DNA from: Rhizobium binae | Lineage (GTDB): Bacteria; Pseudomonadota; Alphaproteobacteria; Rhizobiales; Rhizobiaceae | Reading direction: 5' to 3' | DNA length: 64,000 nucleotides | Assembly: GCF_017357225.1 (NCBI RefSeq) | Contig: NZ_CP071604.1 | Span: 313,001 to 377,000, forward strand | Part shown: positions 18,783 to 27,666 of the stretch, piece after piece | How the letters are laid out: each line of letters starts with the position of its first letter | Numbering within the stretch: position 1 is the first letter of the stretch | Position numbers and translations under genes: made by a program | The notes under the pieces: model-generated | The model's input: only the letters and a program-made list of their open reading frames with translations | Told to the model about the DNA's origin: nothing | Databases searched by the model: none

Positions 18783-19133
18783 TCAGCCGCCGAATATGGC
18801 GGCATAAATTTCCGGTTTGAAGCCGATCAGCAGCTTGCCGCCAGCCTCCAGCACCGGCCGCTTGATCATCGACGGCTGGTCGAGCATCAGCGCGACCGCC
18901 TTCTCCCGGGTGAGGTTCTCGCGCTCGGCGTCGGGCAATTTGCGGAATGTCGTGCCGGCGCGGTTGAGCACGGTGTCGAGGCCAGCCTGGTCGATCCAGG
19001 CTTCGAGATGGACGCGGTCGATGCCGAGCGCCTTGTAATCGTGAAACGCGTAGGCGACGTCGTGTTCTTCCAGCCAGCTGCGGGCCTTCTTCATCGTGTC
19101 GCAATTCTTGATGCCATAAATGGTGACGGCCAT
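18783..19133 (-). CDS. ArsC/Spx-family reductase-like protein (YffB type)
   Basis: A 116-residue thioredoxin-fold protein. The N-terminus has a single cysteine motif, IKNCDTMKKARSWL (C11-x-x-M), which marks the YffB branch rather than true arsenate reductases. A later cis-Pro region reads MIKRPVLEAGGKLLIGF. The ATG at 19133 has GGGAG 11 bases upstream. It leads the YbaK gene. Substrate unknown; the family is thought to be glutathione-dependent. Confidence 0.85.
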   Translation of the reverse strand: MAVTIYGIKNCDTMKKARSWLEEHDVAYAFHDYKALGIDRVHLEAWIDQAGLDTVLNRAGTTFRKLPDAERENLTREKAVALMLDQPSMIKRPVLEAGGKLLIGFKPEIYAAIFGG

Positions 19134-19223
19134 AACCGATCGATCTCCCTGTGACGCCAGCGGGATAGCACGCGCGGGGGCCGGCGCAAACGCCATGCGG
19201 CACTTGCCCCCGGCAGCGCCTGC

Positions 19224-20285
19224 TCAATTCTCCAGCGTGCCGGCCTTGCGCGCCGCCTTGCTGGGCCTGGCGCCGACGATCTTCATCAGGTCGCCGCGCC
19301 GCCGTACCAGCCGGTCGGAGGTTCGGGTCAGGACCAGCCCGTCCTGCGGCGCCGGCAGGTCGATGCTGCCATCAGCCTGACCCGGTCGGGTGATGATCGT
19401 CGCCAGAGGCTCGCCTTCCGCAACCCGGTCTCCGATCGTGCGATGAAAGAGCACGGCGCCACCTTCGGGCGCGCGGATGATCTCGACATTGTCGAGCGGC
19501 ACGGCCGGACCGGCAAAGGTCGACGGTGCCACCGTTTCGTCCCTGACAATCCCGCGTGCCGCGAGGAAACGCCAGAGCCCGTCCGCATCCCGCTTCGCCA
19601 GCAGCGGATCGACGTCGCGCTTGCCGCGCAGCTCGACCGTGACTGAGAGTTTGCCCGGCAGACGGGATTGTCGTTCTCCAGCAATTTCATGTTTCCATGC
19701 GAAACCGACGGCCTCCTCGAAGGCCGAGCTTTCGCCGTCCGAAAGCAGCACGGCCTGCATGTCGAGCGTAGCGGCAAGATCGGCCGCCTCCGGCCAGAAG
19801 GCTTCGTCGATATAGGCGTATTGCAGCGATTCGTCGTCGCAGTGCAGGTCGAGCACGAGATCGGCGCCGAGCGCCATATGCAGTAGCTGTCGCTTCAGTC
19901 TGTCGGTAGCCGGATAATCATCGAGATCCTCGATCAGCGCCATCCGGTCGGCGATGGAGATCAGCGGGAAATCCCGGTTGAAATTGGTGCGGGAGCCGAG
20001 GTCGAAGCGGCCCTGCAAGTCGCCGAAATGCGATTGCGCCGCGCCGATCGGATTGGCCTGCGGCACAATGGTGATGTCGCCGGCGACCACGCCTTGGCGT
20101 TCCGCCTGCCTCAGCCGGTCGCAGAGGAAGTGCAGGAGCGCCGTTCCCGGCAACTCACCGGCATGGAGGGCCGCCTGGATGTAGATCTTCGGCGCCTTCG
20201 GATGGCTGCCCTTGAAGCGCAGCACCGGCAGCCGCCACTCCGTTCCCGGCGTATCGCCTGGAATGATGATCTCTGAAACGTCCAT
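19224..20285 (-). CDS. Succinylglutamate desuccinylase/aspartoacylase-family protein
   Basis: A 353-residue zinc hydrolase of the AstE/AspA group within the M14 carboxypeptidase fold. Zinc ligands are H41 and E44 (ALHAGELPG) and H148 (DLHCDDE). The N-domain also contains NFNRDFP. A C-terminal beta domain from about 275 (EGGAVLFHRTIGDRVAEGE) is typical of bacterial AstE-like proteins and recalls a lipoyl-like barrel. It probably deacylates an N-acyl amino acid. No operon partner is visible. Confidence 0.85.
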   Translation of the reverse strand: MDVSEIIIPGDTPGTEWRLPVLRFKGSHPKAPKIYIQAALHAGELPGTALLHFLCDRLRQAERQGVVAGDITIVPQANPIGAAQSHFGDLQGRFDLGSRTNFNRDFPLISIADRMALIEDLDDYPATDRLKRQLLHMALGADLVLDLHCDDESLQYAYIDEAFWPEAADLAATLDMQAVLLSDGESSAFEEAVGFAWKHEIAGERQSRLPGKLSVTVELRGKRDVDPLLAKRDADGLWRFLAARGIVRDETVAPSTFAGPAVPLDNVEIIRAPEGGAVLFHRTIGDRVAEGEPLATIITRPGQADGSIDLPAPQDGLVLTRTSDRLVRRRGDLMKIVGARPSKAARKAGTLEN

Positions 20286-20556
20286 GCTGTCTTCGCTCCG
20301 CTTTTACCGTCCGAACGCTCTTTCAAGCTTTATGCGCGGAACTCCGGCAAGCGCAAGCCTGGCGAGCCGCAAACACCGCTTCCTCCGGCAAGCCTGATCG
20401 CGGCAAGGAGAAAAGCCTTGGGCGCAGAGCAAGGAAAGAGACGCCGGAAAGGTAAATAGTAAGAACAAAAAAAGAACTCTGCGCGCAAGAATCGGGTTGA
20501 AACAGCGGTCGTCCCATACGATTTTGGTGACATTCGAAAACGCGGAGGCTGTGATC

Positions 20557-21120
20557 ATGGCCCAGACGATCCATCACTATCTCATCTTCGAAACCGCGGG
20601 CGGTTTCTGCGGCATCGCCTGGAGCGACGCCGGGATCGTCCGTTTCCAGCTGCCGACGAAAACTGCGGAGGCGACCGAGCGGCTCTTGCTGCGCCGTCTG
20701 CCTGGTGGGTTGCCCGGTGCGCCGACGCCTCAGGTGTTCGAGATCGTGGCGGCTGTGAGGCGCTACTTCCAGGGGGAGGAGACGGATTTCTCTGATGTCG
20801 AACTCGATCTTGCCGGCCAGGACGCTTTTTTCAGGGAGATTTATGCGGCAGCAAGGCGCGTCGGCTGGGGCCGCACGACCACCTACGGCGCGCTGGCAAA
20901 AGAGCTCGGCGCCGGGCCGGAAGCGGCCCGCGACGTCGGCCAGGCGATGGCGAAGAATCCCATCGCGCTGATCATTCCCTGCCACCGGGTGCTGGCGGCC
21001 GGCGGCAGGATCGGCGGCTTCTCCGCTCCCGGCGGCGCGTCGTCGAAGACCCGCATGCTGGAACTCGAAGGCGTCCAGCTCGGCCCGCCGCCGCCCGCCC
21101 AGCAGTCGCTGGGGTTTTAG
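20557..21120 (+). CDS. ogt: Methylated-DNA--protein-cysteine methyltransferase
   Basis: A suicide DNA-repair protein that takes the methyl group from O6-methylguanine. 187 residues. The acceptor C142 lies in the invariant IIPCHRV, preceded by GRTTTYGALA (DNA-binding arginine-finger helix) and followed by GGRIGGFSAPGG. The ATG at 20557 has GGAGG 8 bases upstream. It lacks an Ada regulatory domain. Confidence 0.94.
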   Translation: MAQTIHHYLIFETAGGFCGIAWSDAGIVRFQLPTKTAEATERLLLRRLPGGLPGAPTPQVFEIVAAVRRYFQGEETDFSDVELDLAGQDAFFREIYAAARRVGWGRTTTYGALAKELGAGPEAARDVGQAMAKNPIALIIPCHRVLAAGGRIGGFSAPGGASSKTRMLELEGVQLGPPPPAQQSLGF

Positions 21121-21133
21121 GCGGCGGCATATA

Positions 21134-21232
21134 GAACAGGATGATTTTAGGCACGGTCGGCCTAAAAATCTAAACCCCTGTTCGAAATTAGCGAGTTAGA
21201 ACATGATGCCGCCCGAAAACCGCCTTTCGGCT
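21134..21232. repeat. Rhizobial nested palindromic repeat
   Basis: Outer arms GAACAGG (21134-21140) / CCTGTTC (21177-21183) enclose inner arms TTTTAGGC (21145-21152) / GCCTAAAA (21160-21167). A second partial element follows (GAACATGATGCCG ... CCGAAAACCG ... TTTCGG, to about 21232). This fits the composite palindromic elements spread between rhizobial genes. It lies between ogt and a convergent SDR gene and could also end transcription. Confidence 0.65.
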
Positions 21233-21248
21233 GCGCAAGATCGACTGT

Positions 21249-21995
21249 TCAGTGGGGGCTGGCCGTCGGCCGGATGATGATTTCGCTGACATCGACATCG
21301 TCGGCCTGACTGATGGCATAGAGGATCGACTTGGCGATAGCCTCGGGACTGATCGTCACCGCCCTGAACGCAATCATGGCCTCTCGCGCGGTCGGGTCGG
21401 TGATCGTGTCGGCCAGTTCCGATGTCGTCGTGCCAGGAGAGATGACGGTGACGCGGATACGATCGGTCTCCTGCCGCAGCCCGTCCGAGATGGCGCGGAC
21501 GGCGAATTTCGTCGCGCAATAGACGGCCGCCGTCGGCGAGACGGCGTGGCCGCCGATCGACGACAGATTGATGATCTGCCCCGATCCCTGCGCCTTCATG
21601 ATCGGCAGAGCTGCCGCGATGCCGTAGAGCACGCCCTTGATGTTGACGTCGACCATCCGGTCCCATTCGTCGACTTTCAGGGCCTTGAGCGGCGAGAGCG
21701 GCATGACCCCCGCATTGTTGACGATCACGTCGAGCCGGCCGAACTCGGATCTGGCGAAACCTGCGAAGGCCTCGACGTCGGATCGGTCGGTGACGTCAAG
21801 CTTTCGCAGACGTACTGTCCCGCCCCGGGCTTCGATTTCGCCGGCGAGCCTCTCCAGGCGCTCAATGCGGCGGGCGCCGATCACGATGTGGGCGCCGGCC
21901 GCAGCCAGCACCTTTGCCGCCGCTTCGCCGATGCCGCTGCTGGCGCCGGTGATGGCAATGACTTTTCCTTCGATATTGGACATTTCAAGATCCAT
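21249..21995 (-). CDS. Short-chain dehydrogenase/reductase
   Basis: Classical SDR, 248 residues. Cofactor motif TGASSGIGEA (16-25), NNAG motif in VIVNNAGVM, and catalytic Ser-Tyr-Lys in NLSSIGG and YCATKFAV. The ARR after the second strand suggests NADP. The start is ambiguous between 21995 and 21983. Downstream of a second SDR and an Atu4866 gene, all divergent from a LysR gene. Substrate unknown. Confidence 0.9.
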   Translation of the reverse strand: MDLEMSNIEGKVIAITGASSGIGEAAAKVLAAAGAHIVIGARRIERLERLAGEIEARGGTVRLRKLDVTDRSDVEAFAGFARSEFGRLDVIVNNAGVMPLSPLKALKVDEWDRMVDVNIKGVLYGIAAALPIMKAQGSGQIINLSSIGGHAVSPTAAVYCATKFAVRAISDGLRQETDRIRVTVISPGTTTSELADTITDPTAREAMIAFRAVTISPEAIAKSILYAISQADDVDVSEIIIRPTASPH

Positions 21996-22026
21996 TTGTC
22001 GGTTGAGAGTTTTTTTCGGGCGCGGC

Positions 22027-22869
22027 TCAGTTGGGGAAATCGGCGCTGAGCGTTATCTGCGCCCAGGCGTCGAAATTTGCCCGCAGCGCATCGAGCCGTT
22101 CCCGTGCGATCTTCAGGGCGGGCGCGCCGAGCAGCAGACGCAATGGCGGCTCCTCCAACTCGAACGCCGATATGATGGCAGCGGCGGCGCGAACCGGATC
22201 GCCGGGCTGTTTGCCGGAGACCGAACGAGTGGCCTGGCGCCGCTTGCCTGATGTTTCGGCATAGTCGTCGATGATCCTCTTGGATTCGATCATCGACCGG
22301 CCGGCCCAGTCGGTGCGGAAGGCGCCGGGTTCGAGGATCGTCACCTTGATGCCGAGCGGCTTGACCTCATGGGACAGCGATTCCGACAGTCCTTCGACCG
22401 CGAATTTGGTGGCGTGGTAGTAGCCGGTCGCGGCAAAGGCGACGAGCCCGCCGAGCGACGAGACGTTGAAGATGTGTCCCCGCCGGCGTGAGCGCATGCC
22501 CGGCAGGACCTGCTTGGTGACGTCTATCAATCCAAAGACATTGGTCTCGAACTGGGCGCGGATTTCCGCGTCGTCGCCCTCCTCGATCGCCGAGAGATAG
22601 CCGTAGCCCGCATTGTTGACGAGGACGTCGATCGCACCGAAACGCCTTTCGGCCTCTCGGACCGCGCTGGCGATGGAGCGGCTGTCCGTCACGTCGAGGA
22701 AAAGGGCGAGCGCACGATCCTCGTGCTGTGCTGCGAGTTCACGCAGGGTCTCAGGGTTGCGTGCGGTCACGACAGCGCGCCAGCCACGCGCCAGAATGGC
22801 TTCGGCGAGCGCCCTGCCGAGGCCGGACGATGCCCCGGTGACGAACCAGATGGGTGTGACGGAAGACAT
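22027..22869 (-). CDS. Short-chain dehydrogenase/reductase, extended C-terminus
   Basis: A 280-residue SDR with TGASSGLGRA near the N-terminus, NNAGYGYLSAIEEG, and the YYHATKFAVEG active site. The C-terminal tail (PLRLLLGAPALKIARERLDA) is shared with the SDR at 31522, so the two are paralogues. ATG 22869 is preferred over 22878 because GGAAAGG is then at a normal distance. Same operon direction as its neighbours. Confidence 0.9.
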   Translation of the reverse strand: MSSVTPIWFVTGASSGLGRALAEAILARGWRAVVTARNPETLRELAAQHEDRALALFLDVTDSRSIASAVREAERRFGAIDVLVNNAGYGYLSAIEEGDDAEIRAQFETNVFGLIDVTKQVLPGMRSRRRGHIFNVSSLGGLVAFAATGYYHATKFAVEGLSESLSHEVKPLGIKVTILEPGAFRTDWAGRSMIESKRIIDDYAETSGKRRQATRSVSGKQPGDPVRAAAAIISAFELEEPPLRLLLGAPALKIARERLDALRANFDAWAQITLSADFPN

Positions 22870-22911
22870 GATCGTCATCCTTTCCGGCCGGATACGGCCT
22901 TGCTGAACCTG

Positions 22912-23151
22912 TCATTTGCGGCGAAGCACCATGCCGCCGTGATGGAGGGTATTGTCGTCAACAAAATCGCCGTCGGCCGTGAAGCCGGTATCGTCCCAGT
23001 ATTCGATGTGGCTTCCGGTGACCTCGTAACGGCCTTGATAGGCGCTTTCCCGGTTGCCGCGGGCCTCGTCATAACGGCCGTTGGGCAGAAGCTGGTGGCG
23101 GACGCGGCCGTCATCCGTCACCCACATGCCGGCATAGGGATGGTCCTGCAT
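22912..23151 (-). CDS. Atu4866-family protein
   Basis: A 79-residue protein resembling the Atu4866 family (PF11512), a small beta-barrel known from Agrobacterium structural genomics. Signature: HPYAGMWVTDDGRVRHQLLPN and QGRYEVTGSHIEYWDDTGF. The chemistry is unknown; the barrel resembles small-ligand-binding folds. ATG 23151 is preferred to a GTG at 23163. First gene of the cluster divergent from LysR 23262. Confidence 0.8.
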   Translation of the reverse strand: MQDHPYAGMWVTDDGRVRHQLLPNGRYDEARGNRESAYQGRYEVTGSHIEYWDDTGFTADGDFVDDNTLHHGGMVLRRK

Positions 23152-23241
23152 TCGTGTTCTCACTTGCTTGTTGAGGCTTCGCTGACGGGACTGAACATAA
23201 TGCGGTCGGTTATGCCGAATAAGTTGCCAATCTCACATGCC

Positions 23242-23262
23242 TTGGTTAGAAGCGCTAACCAA
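23242..23262. promoter_or_regulatory. LysR-box palindrome overlapping the lysR start
   Basis: Perfect 8-bp arms TTGGTTAG / CTAACCAA around AAGCG. It contains the T-N11-A LysR motif (T 23246, A 23258). The last base is the first base of the lysR ATG, fitting autorepression plus control of the divergent genes. Confidence 0.65.
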
Positions 23263-24158
23263 TGGTCGACGATCTCGAAGGCATTTCGGTTTTTCTTGCC
23301 GTGGCGGAAGCGCGTAACTTCCGGCTCGCGGGCGAGCGGCTTGGCGTCACCCGTTCCGCTGTCAGCCAGGCGCTGCTGCGCCTGGAGGATCGACTTGGCA
23401 TTGCGCTGGTGCAGCGCACGACCCGCAGCGTCAGCCTGACCGAAGCCGGCGAAGTGTTCTTTGCGGCGGTTCGTCCATCGGTCCGGCAGGTCAGGGATGC
23501 AATACAGACGGTGCGGGACATGCAGGCGCGTCCGAGCGGCGTGCTGAGGATCACTGTTTCCTCGATCGCCGAGAGCTTTCTGTCGGGCACCTTGCTGGCC
23601 GGCTTCATGCAGGCCTGTCCCGAAATCAAACTGGATATCACCGTCACAGATGACGAATTCGATATCGTCGAAACCGGTTTCGACGCGGCTGTCCGTCTGG
23701 GTGAAGTGATCGAACAGGACATGATTGCAGTCCCGGTCTCAGAGCCGCAGCGGCAATGTGCGGCCGCGTCTTACGCCTATCTCGAGCGCCACGGCGGCCC
23801 CCGCCATCCAAGCGAACTCCGGGACCATGCCTGCATCGGATGGCGGCCGCGCCCCGATACGGCGCCCTATCGCTGGGAATTCACTGAGAATGATCGCGAT
23901 TTCGATGTCGCTGTCGACCCCGCCGTTACAACGAACGATATGGGAATGATGATCCGCCTGGCCTGTGCCGGAGCCGGGATCACTTTCGGCATGGTGGAAA
24001 CCTTCCAGCCCTATTTCGATCGCGGCGAACTCATGCGGCTGCTCGAAGATTTCTGCCCGCCCTTTCCCGGCTTCTATCTCTATTATCCCCGGCGCGAGCG
24101 GCAGCCGCTGAAGCTGCGGGCGCTGGTCGAGCATATCAAGAGGTCCGGCAAGCGGTAG
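23262..24158 (+). CDS. LysR-family transcriptional regulator
   Basis: A 298-residue regulator: winged HTH about 4-62 (FRLAGERLGVTRSAVSQALL) and a substrate-binding domain about 90-290. The tail PGFYLYYPRRERQPLKLRAL places it with the LysR at 3359. It is divergent from Atu4866-SDR-SDR (21249-23151), the probable regulon, with an operator-like palindrome at its start codon. The start lacks a good ribosome-binding site. Confidence 0.92.
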   Translation: MVDDLEGISVFLAVAEARNFRLAGERLGVTRSAVSQALLRLEDRLGIALVQRTTRSVSLTEAGEVFFAAVRPSVRQVRDAIQTVRDMQARPSGVLRITVSSIAESFLSGTLLAGFMQACPEIKLDITVTDDEFDIVETGFDAAVRLGEVIEQDMIAVPVSEPQRQCAAASYAYLERHGGPRHPSELRDHACIGWRPRPDTAPYRWEFTENDRDFDVAVDPAVTTNDMGMMIRLACAGAGITFGMVETFQPYFDRGELMRLLEDFCPPFPGFYLYYPRRERQPLKLRALVEHIKRSGKR

Positions 24159-24346
24159 GCGATCTATCGCCACGGCGGATCCAAGCAAATTTGGCGTCGA
24201 ACTGGTCGCTGCGCGCCCCTAAGATTGCCCCTGTCACGCGCTTTTGCTAATTCCGGTCCTGAGAGAGCGGAAACGGTCAGCGGCGTCCCGTATCGAGGTG
24301 CGCGTAATCCCTTCCGCTTCAAATGGCTCATGCTGCCGGAGACCGT

Positions 24347-25198
24347 ATGCTCAACGACGTCTTTCGCATTCCGGCCAGGGCCCTGATCCGCCAGGGTGGA
24401 CGGGCCCGCTTTTTTCGTCTCGTCAATACGAGTCCCCTGCTGATCCAGGTGCAATCGGGAATCAAGATCGTCATGGCGGATGACAATGCTTTGCATCTTG
24501 AGGCGGGCGCTTATGCCCTGCTGCCTGACTATCGGCCGTTGACTATGGAGAACATTCCGAAGGCGCCGCAGAAGTATCAGACCCTGGCGCTTCCTGTTCC
24601 AAGACAGCTGTTCGAGGAAGCCTATACCGCCATGGGGTCGATCGCCGTGCCCTCGCGGCCGCTCCCGGCAAGCGCCTCGAACCTGCCGGAGGAAGCGGCG
24701 GCATTGTTTGACTATTGCTGCCAGCCCGGCAATCTGACGAGGCTTCCCGGCGCCATTGCGAGAGTCCGCCTGATGGAACTGATCACCTGGTTTGCTCTCT
24801 GCGGCGCGGTACTGGGCCAATCCCAAAGTCCTCGACTGGAGGACAGGGTGAGGCAGATGATTGAAGGTGATACGGCTTACGATTGGACGCTGGGGCACGC
24901 GGCGCGCGCCTTCAACATGAGCGAAGCGACGCTCAGGCGTAAGCTCGCCGCGGAAAAGACAGGTTTCAGCGAGATATTGAGCGATACACGGATGAATCGC
25001 GCCCTGGCCCTCATTCAAACCACAACCCTGCCGATGGCGCAGGTCGCGCTCGAAGTCGGTTACGATTCGCCGTCGCAATTTTCGGCGCGATTCAAAGAAC
25101 GGTTCGGCGTCAATCCGCGCCACGTGCGCAGCGGCTCCGAGCACTTTGAGCGGATCGGGGCAGAAGTTGAGCATAGCGGGACAGATGCGCTGCCGTGA
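24347..25198 (+). CDS. AraC-family transcriptional regulator
   Basis: A 283-residue regulator with an N-terminal cupin-like sensor domain (about 1-170) and a C-terminal double HTH (about 185-270): HAARAFNMSEATLRRKLAAE and VALEVGYDSPSQFSARFKERFG. The ATG at 24347 is chosen for GGAG five bases upstream. Its end overlaps the frame upstream of the YbhB-like gene, which starts 41 bases later and may be its target. Confidence 0.9.
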   Translation: MLNDVFRIPARALIRQGGRARFFRLVNTSPLLIQVQSGIKIVMADDNALHLEAGAYALLPDYRPLTMENIPKAPQKYQTLALPVPRQLFEEAYTAMGSIAVPSRPLPASASNLPEEAAALFDYCCQPGNLTRLPGAIARVRLMELITWFALCGAVLGQSQSPRLEDRVRQMIEGDTAYDWTLGHAARAFNMSEATLRRKLAAEKTGFSEILSDTRMNRALALIQTTTLPMAQVALEVGYDSPSQFSARFKERFGVNPRHVRSGSEHFERIGAEVEHSGTDALP

Positions 25199-25239
25199 TG
25201 ACGGTAGCTATCCCGCATCATCAACCGCAGGAAAAGAAC

Positions 25240-25785
25240 ATGCGTCTTATAACAGCAGCACTTCTGGCCGTGTCCGTCTTTGGCGCCACGGCAGCCCAGG
25301 CCGAAATGAAGCTCACTTCGAAAGATCTGACTTCCGGCAAGACCATGGCTGATGCGCAGGTGTTCAACAGCTTCGGCTGCACGGGCAAGAACATCTCGCC
25401 GGAACTCACCTGGTCGGGTGCTCCTGATGGAACCAAGAGCTTCGCCGTCATGGTTTACGACCCGGATGCTCCGACAGGTTCGGGCTGGTGGCATTGGTCG
25501 GTATTCAACATTCCGGCAGACGCCTCGAAGATTGCCACCGGCGCAAGCGGAGATAAGAAGCTTCCCGCAGGCGCCGTCGAGGGCCGTACGGATTTCGGTA
25601 CATCAGGCTATGGCGGCGCATGTCCGCCGGCCGGCGATGCGCCGCACCACTACCAGTTCACCGTCTACGCGCTGTCGGTGGACAAGCTGCCGCTTCCCGA
25701 GACGGCGCCGGGCGCGATGGTTGGCTTTTATGTCCGGGCAAATACGCTCGACAGGGCGTCGATCGAGGTCACCTACGGCCGCTGA
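25240..25785 (+). CDS. YbhB/YbcL-family secreted protein
   Basis: A 181-residue Raf-kinase-inhibitor-like (phosphatidylethanolamine-binding fold) protein. It has a signal peptide of about 21 residues (MRLITAALLAVSVFGATAAQA), so it is periplasmic. Family motifs: YDPDAPTGSGWWHWSVFNIP and GYGGACPPAGDAPHHYQFTVYAL. Bacterial members bind small ligands or anions, role unclear. The ATG is preceded by AGGAAAAG. Confidence 0.9.
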   Translation: MRLITAALLAVSVFGATAAQAEMKLTSKDLTSGKTMADAQVFNSFGCTGKNISPELTWSGAPDGTKSFAVMVYDPDAPTGSGWWHWSVFNIPADASKIATGASGDKKLPAGAVEGRTDFGTSGYGGACPPAGDAPHHYQFTVYALSVDKLPLPETAPGAMVGFYVRANTLDRASIEVTYGR

Positions 25786-25866
25786 CGCCGTCGTCACGGC
25801 CCTGATCCCTATCGAACGGGCCGGCCGAGGAAACTTTGGCCGGCCATACCCGCTCATCCAGGCAAA

Positions 25867-26337
25867 CTAACCCGTCACCGCTTCCCAGCAAATCAACGGA
25901 CCCTCTTCGGCATCGATGCGCTCGCCGGTGCGGATGAACCCGTTGCGCTCGAGAACACGTTGCGACGCGATATTCCCGACCCCTGTCTCCGCAGAGAGCA
26001 GAGCCACGCGAGGATCGCTCCGTCCCCATCCGAGCAACTGTCCTATGGCCCGCGTCGTGCATCCGCGGCCCTGGCGGGAAGGCGCAATCCCATAGCCGAT
26101 ACGGATGTTTCCATGTCGCGGCGTTCTGACGATGGAGCAGAGACCGACGACCTCGTCCTCCTCCACGATCATCCAGGCCGACGGCGAGAATACGGCGCCG
26201 ATGTCGGCCGCAAGGCGGCGCAGCATCTCCAATACCTCAGCAGGCGCAATCGCGCTGTCGGGGACAAGGCGCAGGTTAAAGGGCGGGGTGCCCTTCAGCA
26301 GCGCGTCAAAATCACCAGGCGTTAGTTCGATGATCAT
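25867..26337 (-). CDS. GNAT-family N-acetyltransferase
   Basis: A 156-residue acetyltransferase. The central strand is NIRIGYGIAPSRQGRGCTTRAI with the acetyl-CoA loop RQGRGC, and the C-terminal motif GNIASQRVLERNGFIRTGE is characteristic of RimJ/RimL-like acceptors. The ATG at 26337 follows GGGAAGA. A cysteine replaces the usual Gly/Ala at the end of the loop. Single gene; substrate unknown. Confidence 0.88.
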   Translation of the reverse strand: MIIELTPGDFDALLKGTPPFNLRLVPDSAIAPAEVLEMLRRLAADIGAVFSPSAWMIVEEDEVVGLCSIVRTPRHGNIRIGYGIAPSRQGRGCTTRAIGQLLGWGRSDPRVALLSAETGVGNIASQRVLERNGFIRTGERIDAEEGPLICWEAVTG

Positions 26338-26439
26338 ATTCTTCCCGACACTGCACATGCGCCGGCATGGCGCGCCAAGGCCGTGGCGGATATCACCCCG
26401 ATAAACTGGTCGTGGCAAGATCTCCGACCGGTTTTACTG

Positions 26440-26692
26440 TCATCGACCGCTTCATGGCACGCGTTGAGCCGGCCGCCGAGGAGCCCGCCGCCCCGGCGAT
26501 GCATCCATCCGAGAAAGCCGATCTTTATGGCGACGAGCAGCGCAAGAGCGACCGCGGCGACATAGGAGAAAGGACTGTCGGTGAGGTTGGCAAGGAACCG
26601 GCGGAGGGACAGGGCTGCACCGGCATGCAGCGATCAGGCCCGGACTGCCGATCGCGACGGCGGCGGTCAGAAGAACTGGTGCCTTCCACTAC
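26440..26692 (-). pseudogene. Remnant of a LysE-family exporter N-terminus
   Basis: On the minus strand one frame reads APVLLTAAVAIGSPGLIAA and a shifted frame continues with GAALSLRRFLANLTDSP then SYVAAVALALLVAIKIGFL. Joined by one frameshift these recall the first two helices of LysE/RhtB exporters (the S-P-G-P-like turn and the LRRSL-type loop). There is no start codon, no second half, and the P after SPG is lost. The rest of the 26338-26742 gap shows nothing else. Tentative. Confidence 0.35.
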
Positions 26693-26742
26693 GTCTTCGT
26701 CCGAGGCGCGCCCAATCGCGGGCCTTGCAGCGCAGATCGTGA

Positions 26743-27273
26743 CTAAGCAGGAACGTAGACCAACCGGATCACATCCTCGTCAATTTTGTCATTGGCCATA
26801 AGGCGCAGCCGCGGTCGGGGTCCGGCGAAATATGACTTGCCCTGACCGAGCACGACGGGGTGCAGATAGATGATATACTCGTCGATCAACCCAAGATCGG
26901 TGAGGCTTTGCGCCAGATCCGGGCCGGCCACTTCGATCTCCCCGTCGCGTTCGGCTTTCAGCGTGCGGATCGTACCCTCGAGATCGTCCTCGACCAGCCT
27001 GGCGTTGGGACCGACCGATTTCAACGAGCGCGAGACGACCCATTTCGGCTGGATCCGCCAAGCGGCTGCGAAGTCGCGTTCGTCTGCGTTCCATTCAGGA
27101 TGATCGTCATCCCAGTAACGCATGACCTCATACATTTGGCGACCGTAGACGCTGCCCGCTTGCCCCCGCGTCGACTCGACGAAGTGACGGAAGAGCGTGG
27201 GGCTTGGCCCGAACGCCATATGATCTACATAACCGTCCAACGACTGGTTCATTCCGAACACGAGCTTGGCCAT
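26743..27273 (-). CDS. Dihydrofolate reductase-like (RibD C-terminal fold) protein
   Basis: A 176-residue NADPH-dependent reductase-fold protein. Motifs: FGMNQSLDGYVDH at the N-terminus, GSVYGRQMYEVM, VVSRSLKS, EIEVAGPDLAQSLTDLGLIDEY, and the closing PVVLGQGKSYFAGP. This is the YwjB/YyaP-like branch, not FolA. The ATG at 27273 follows AGGAAGTGAGC. Substrate unknown. Confidence 0.9.
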   Translation of the reverse strand: MAKLVFGMNQSLDGYVDHMAFGPSPTLFRHFVESTRGQAGSVYGRQMYEVMRYWDDDHPEWNADERDFAAAWRIQPKWVVSRSLKSVGPNARLVEDDLEGTIRTLKAERDGEIEVAGPDLAQSLTDLGLIDEYIIYLHPVVLGQGKSYFAGPRPRLRLMANDKIDEDVIRLVYVPA

Positions 27274-27666
27274 GCTCACTTCCTTTCCCTCGAAGGTCCA
27301 TCCGCATGGATCAGATGGGGTTGCGCGATCAATCACAGCGTAGATTGACCGATTGTGATGTGCAATCGGTTTTTTCGCGGGCGGGCCACTTGCTGGACGG
27401 ACACGGGCACGACTGACGAAAAACCCCATGAGAGCTTCACTGATGTCATTCGCGTCGAGATTTCATCCAACTTTGCATTTCGTCGCGACCCTGCGTAGAC
27501 GTCAACATCGCAAACTCGTCAATGCGTTCTCAGCCGCTGAGTGGATCAGCCTCAATGCAAGCCTAGGTCAAAGCGTTGTTAAGCTGAACACCTCTGGCGC
27601 CTTGCAGCGGTTCAGGGCATCCTATGATGGCTGAGAATTGTGGTTATGGCAGTTGGAGGAATGCCG
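27274..27666. other. Intergenic region before the EF-G-like gene
   Basis: About 390 bases with no convincing gene. It carries a terminator-like hairpin (27348-27375) on the plus strand. The rest should contain the divergent promoters of the DHFR-like and EF-G-like genes. Confidence 0.5.
27348..27375 (+). terminator. Orphan rho-independent terminator
   Basis: Perfect 8-bp stem ACCGATTG (27348-27355) / CAATCGGT (27363-27370) with a 7-base loop, running into six T (27370-27375). It is plus-strand, but the nearest plus-strand gene ends at 25785. Confidence 0.6.
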
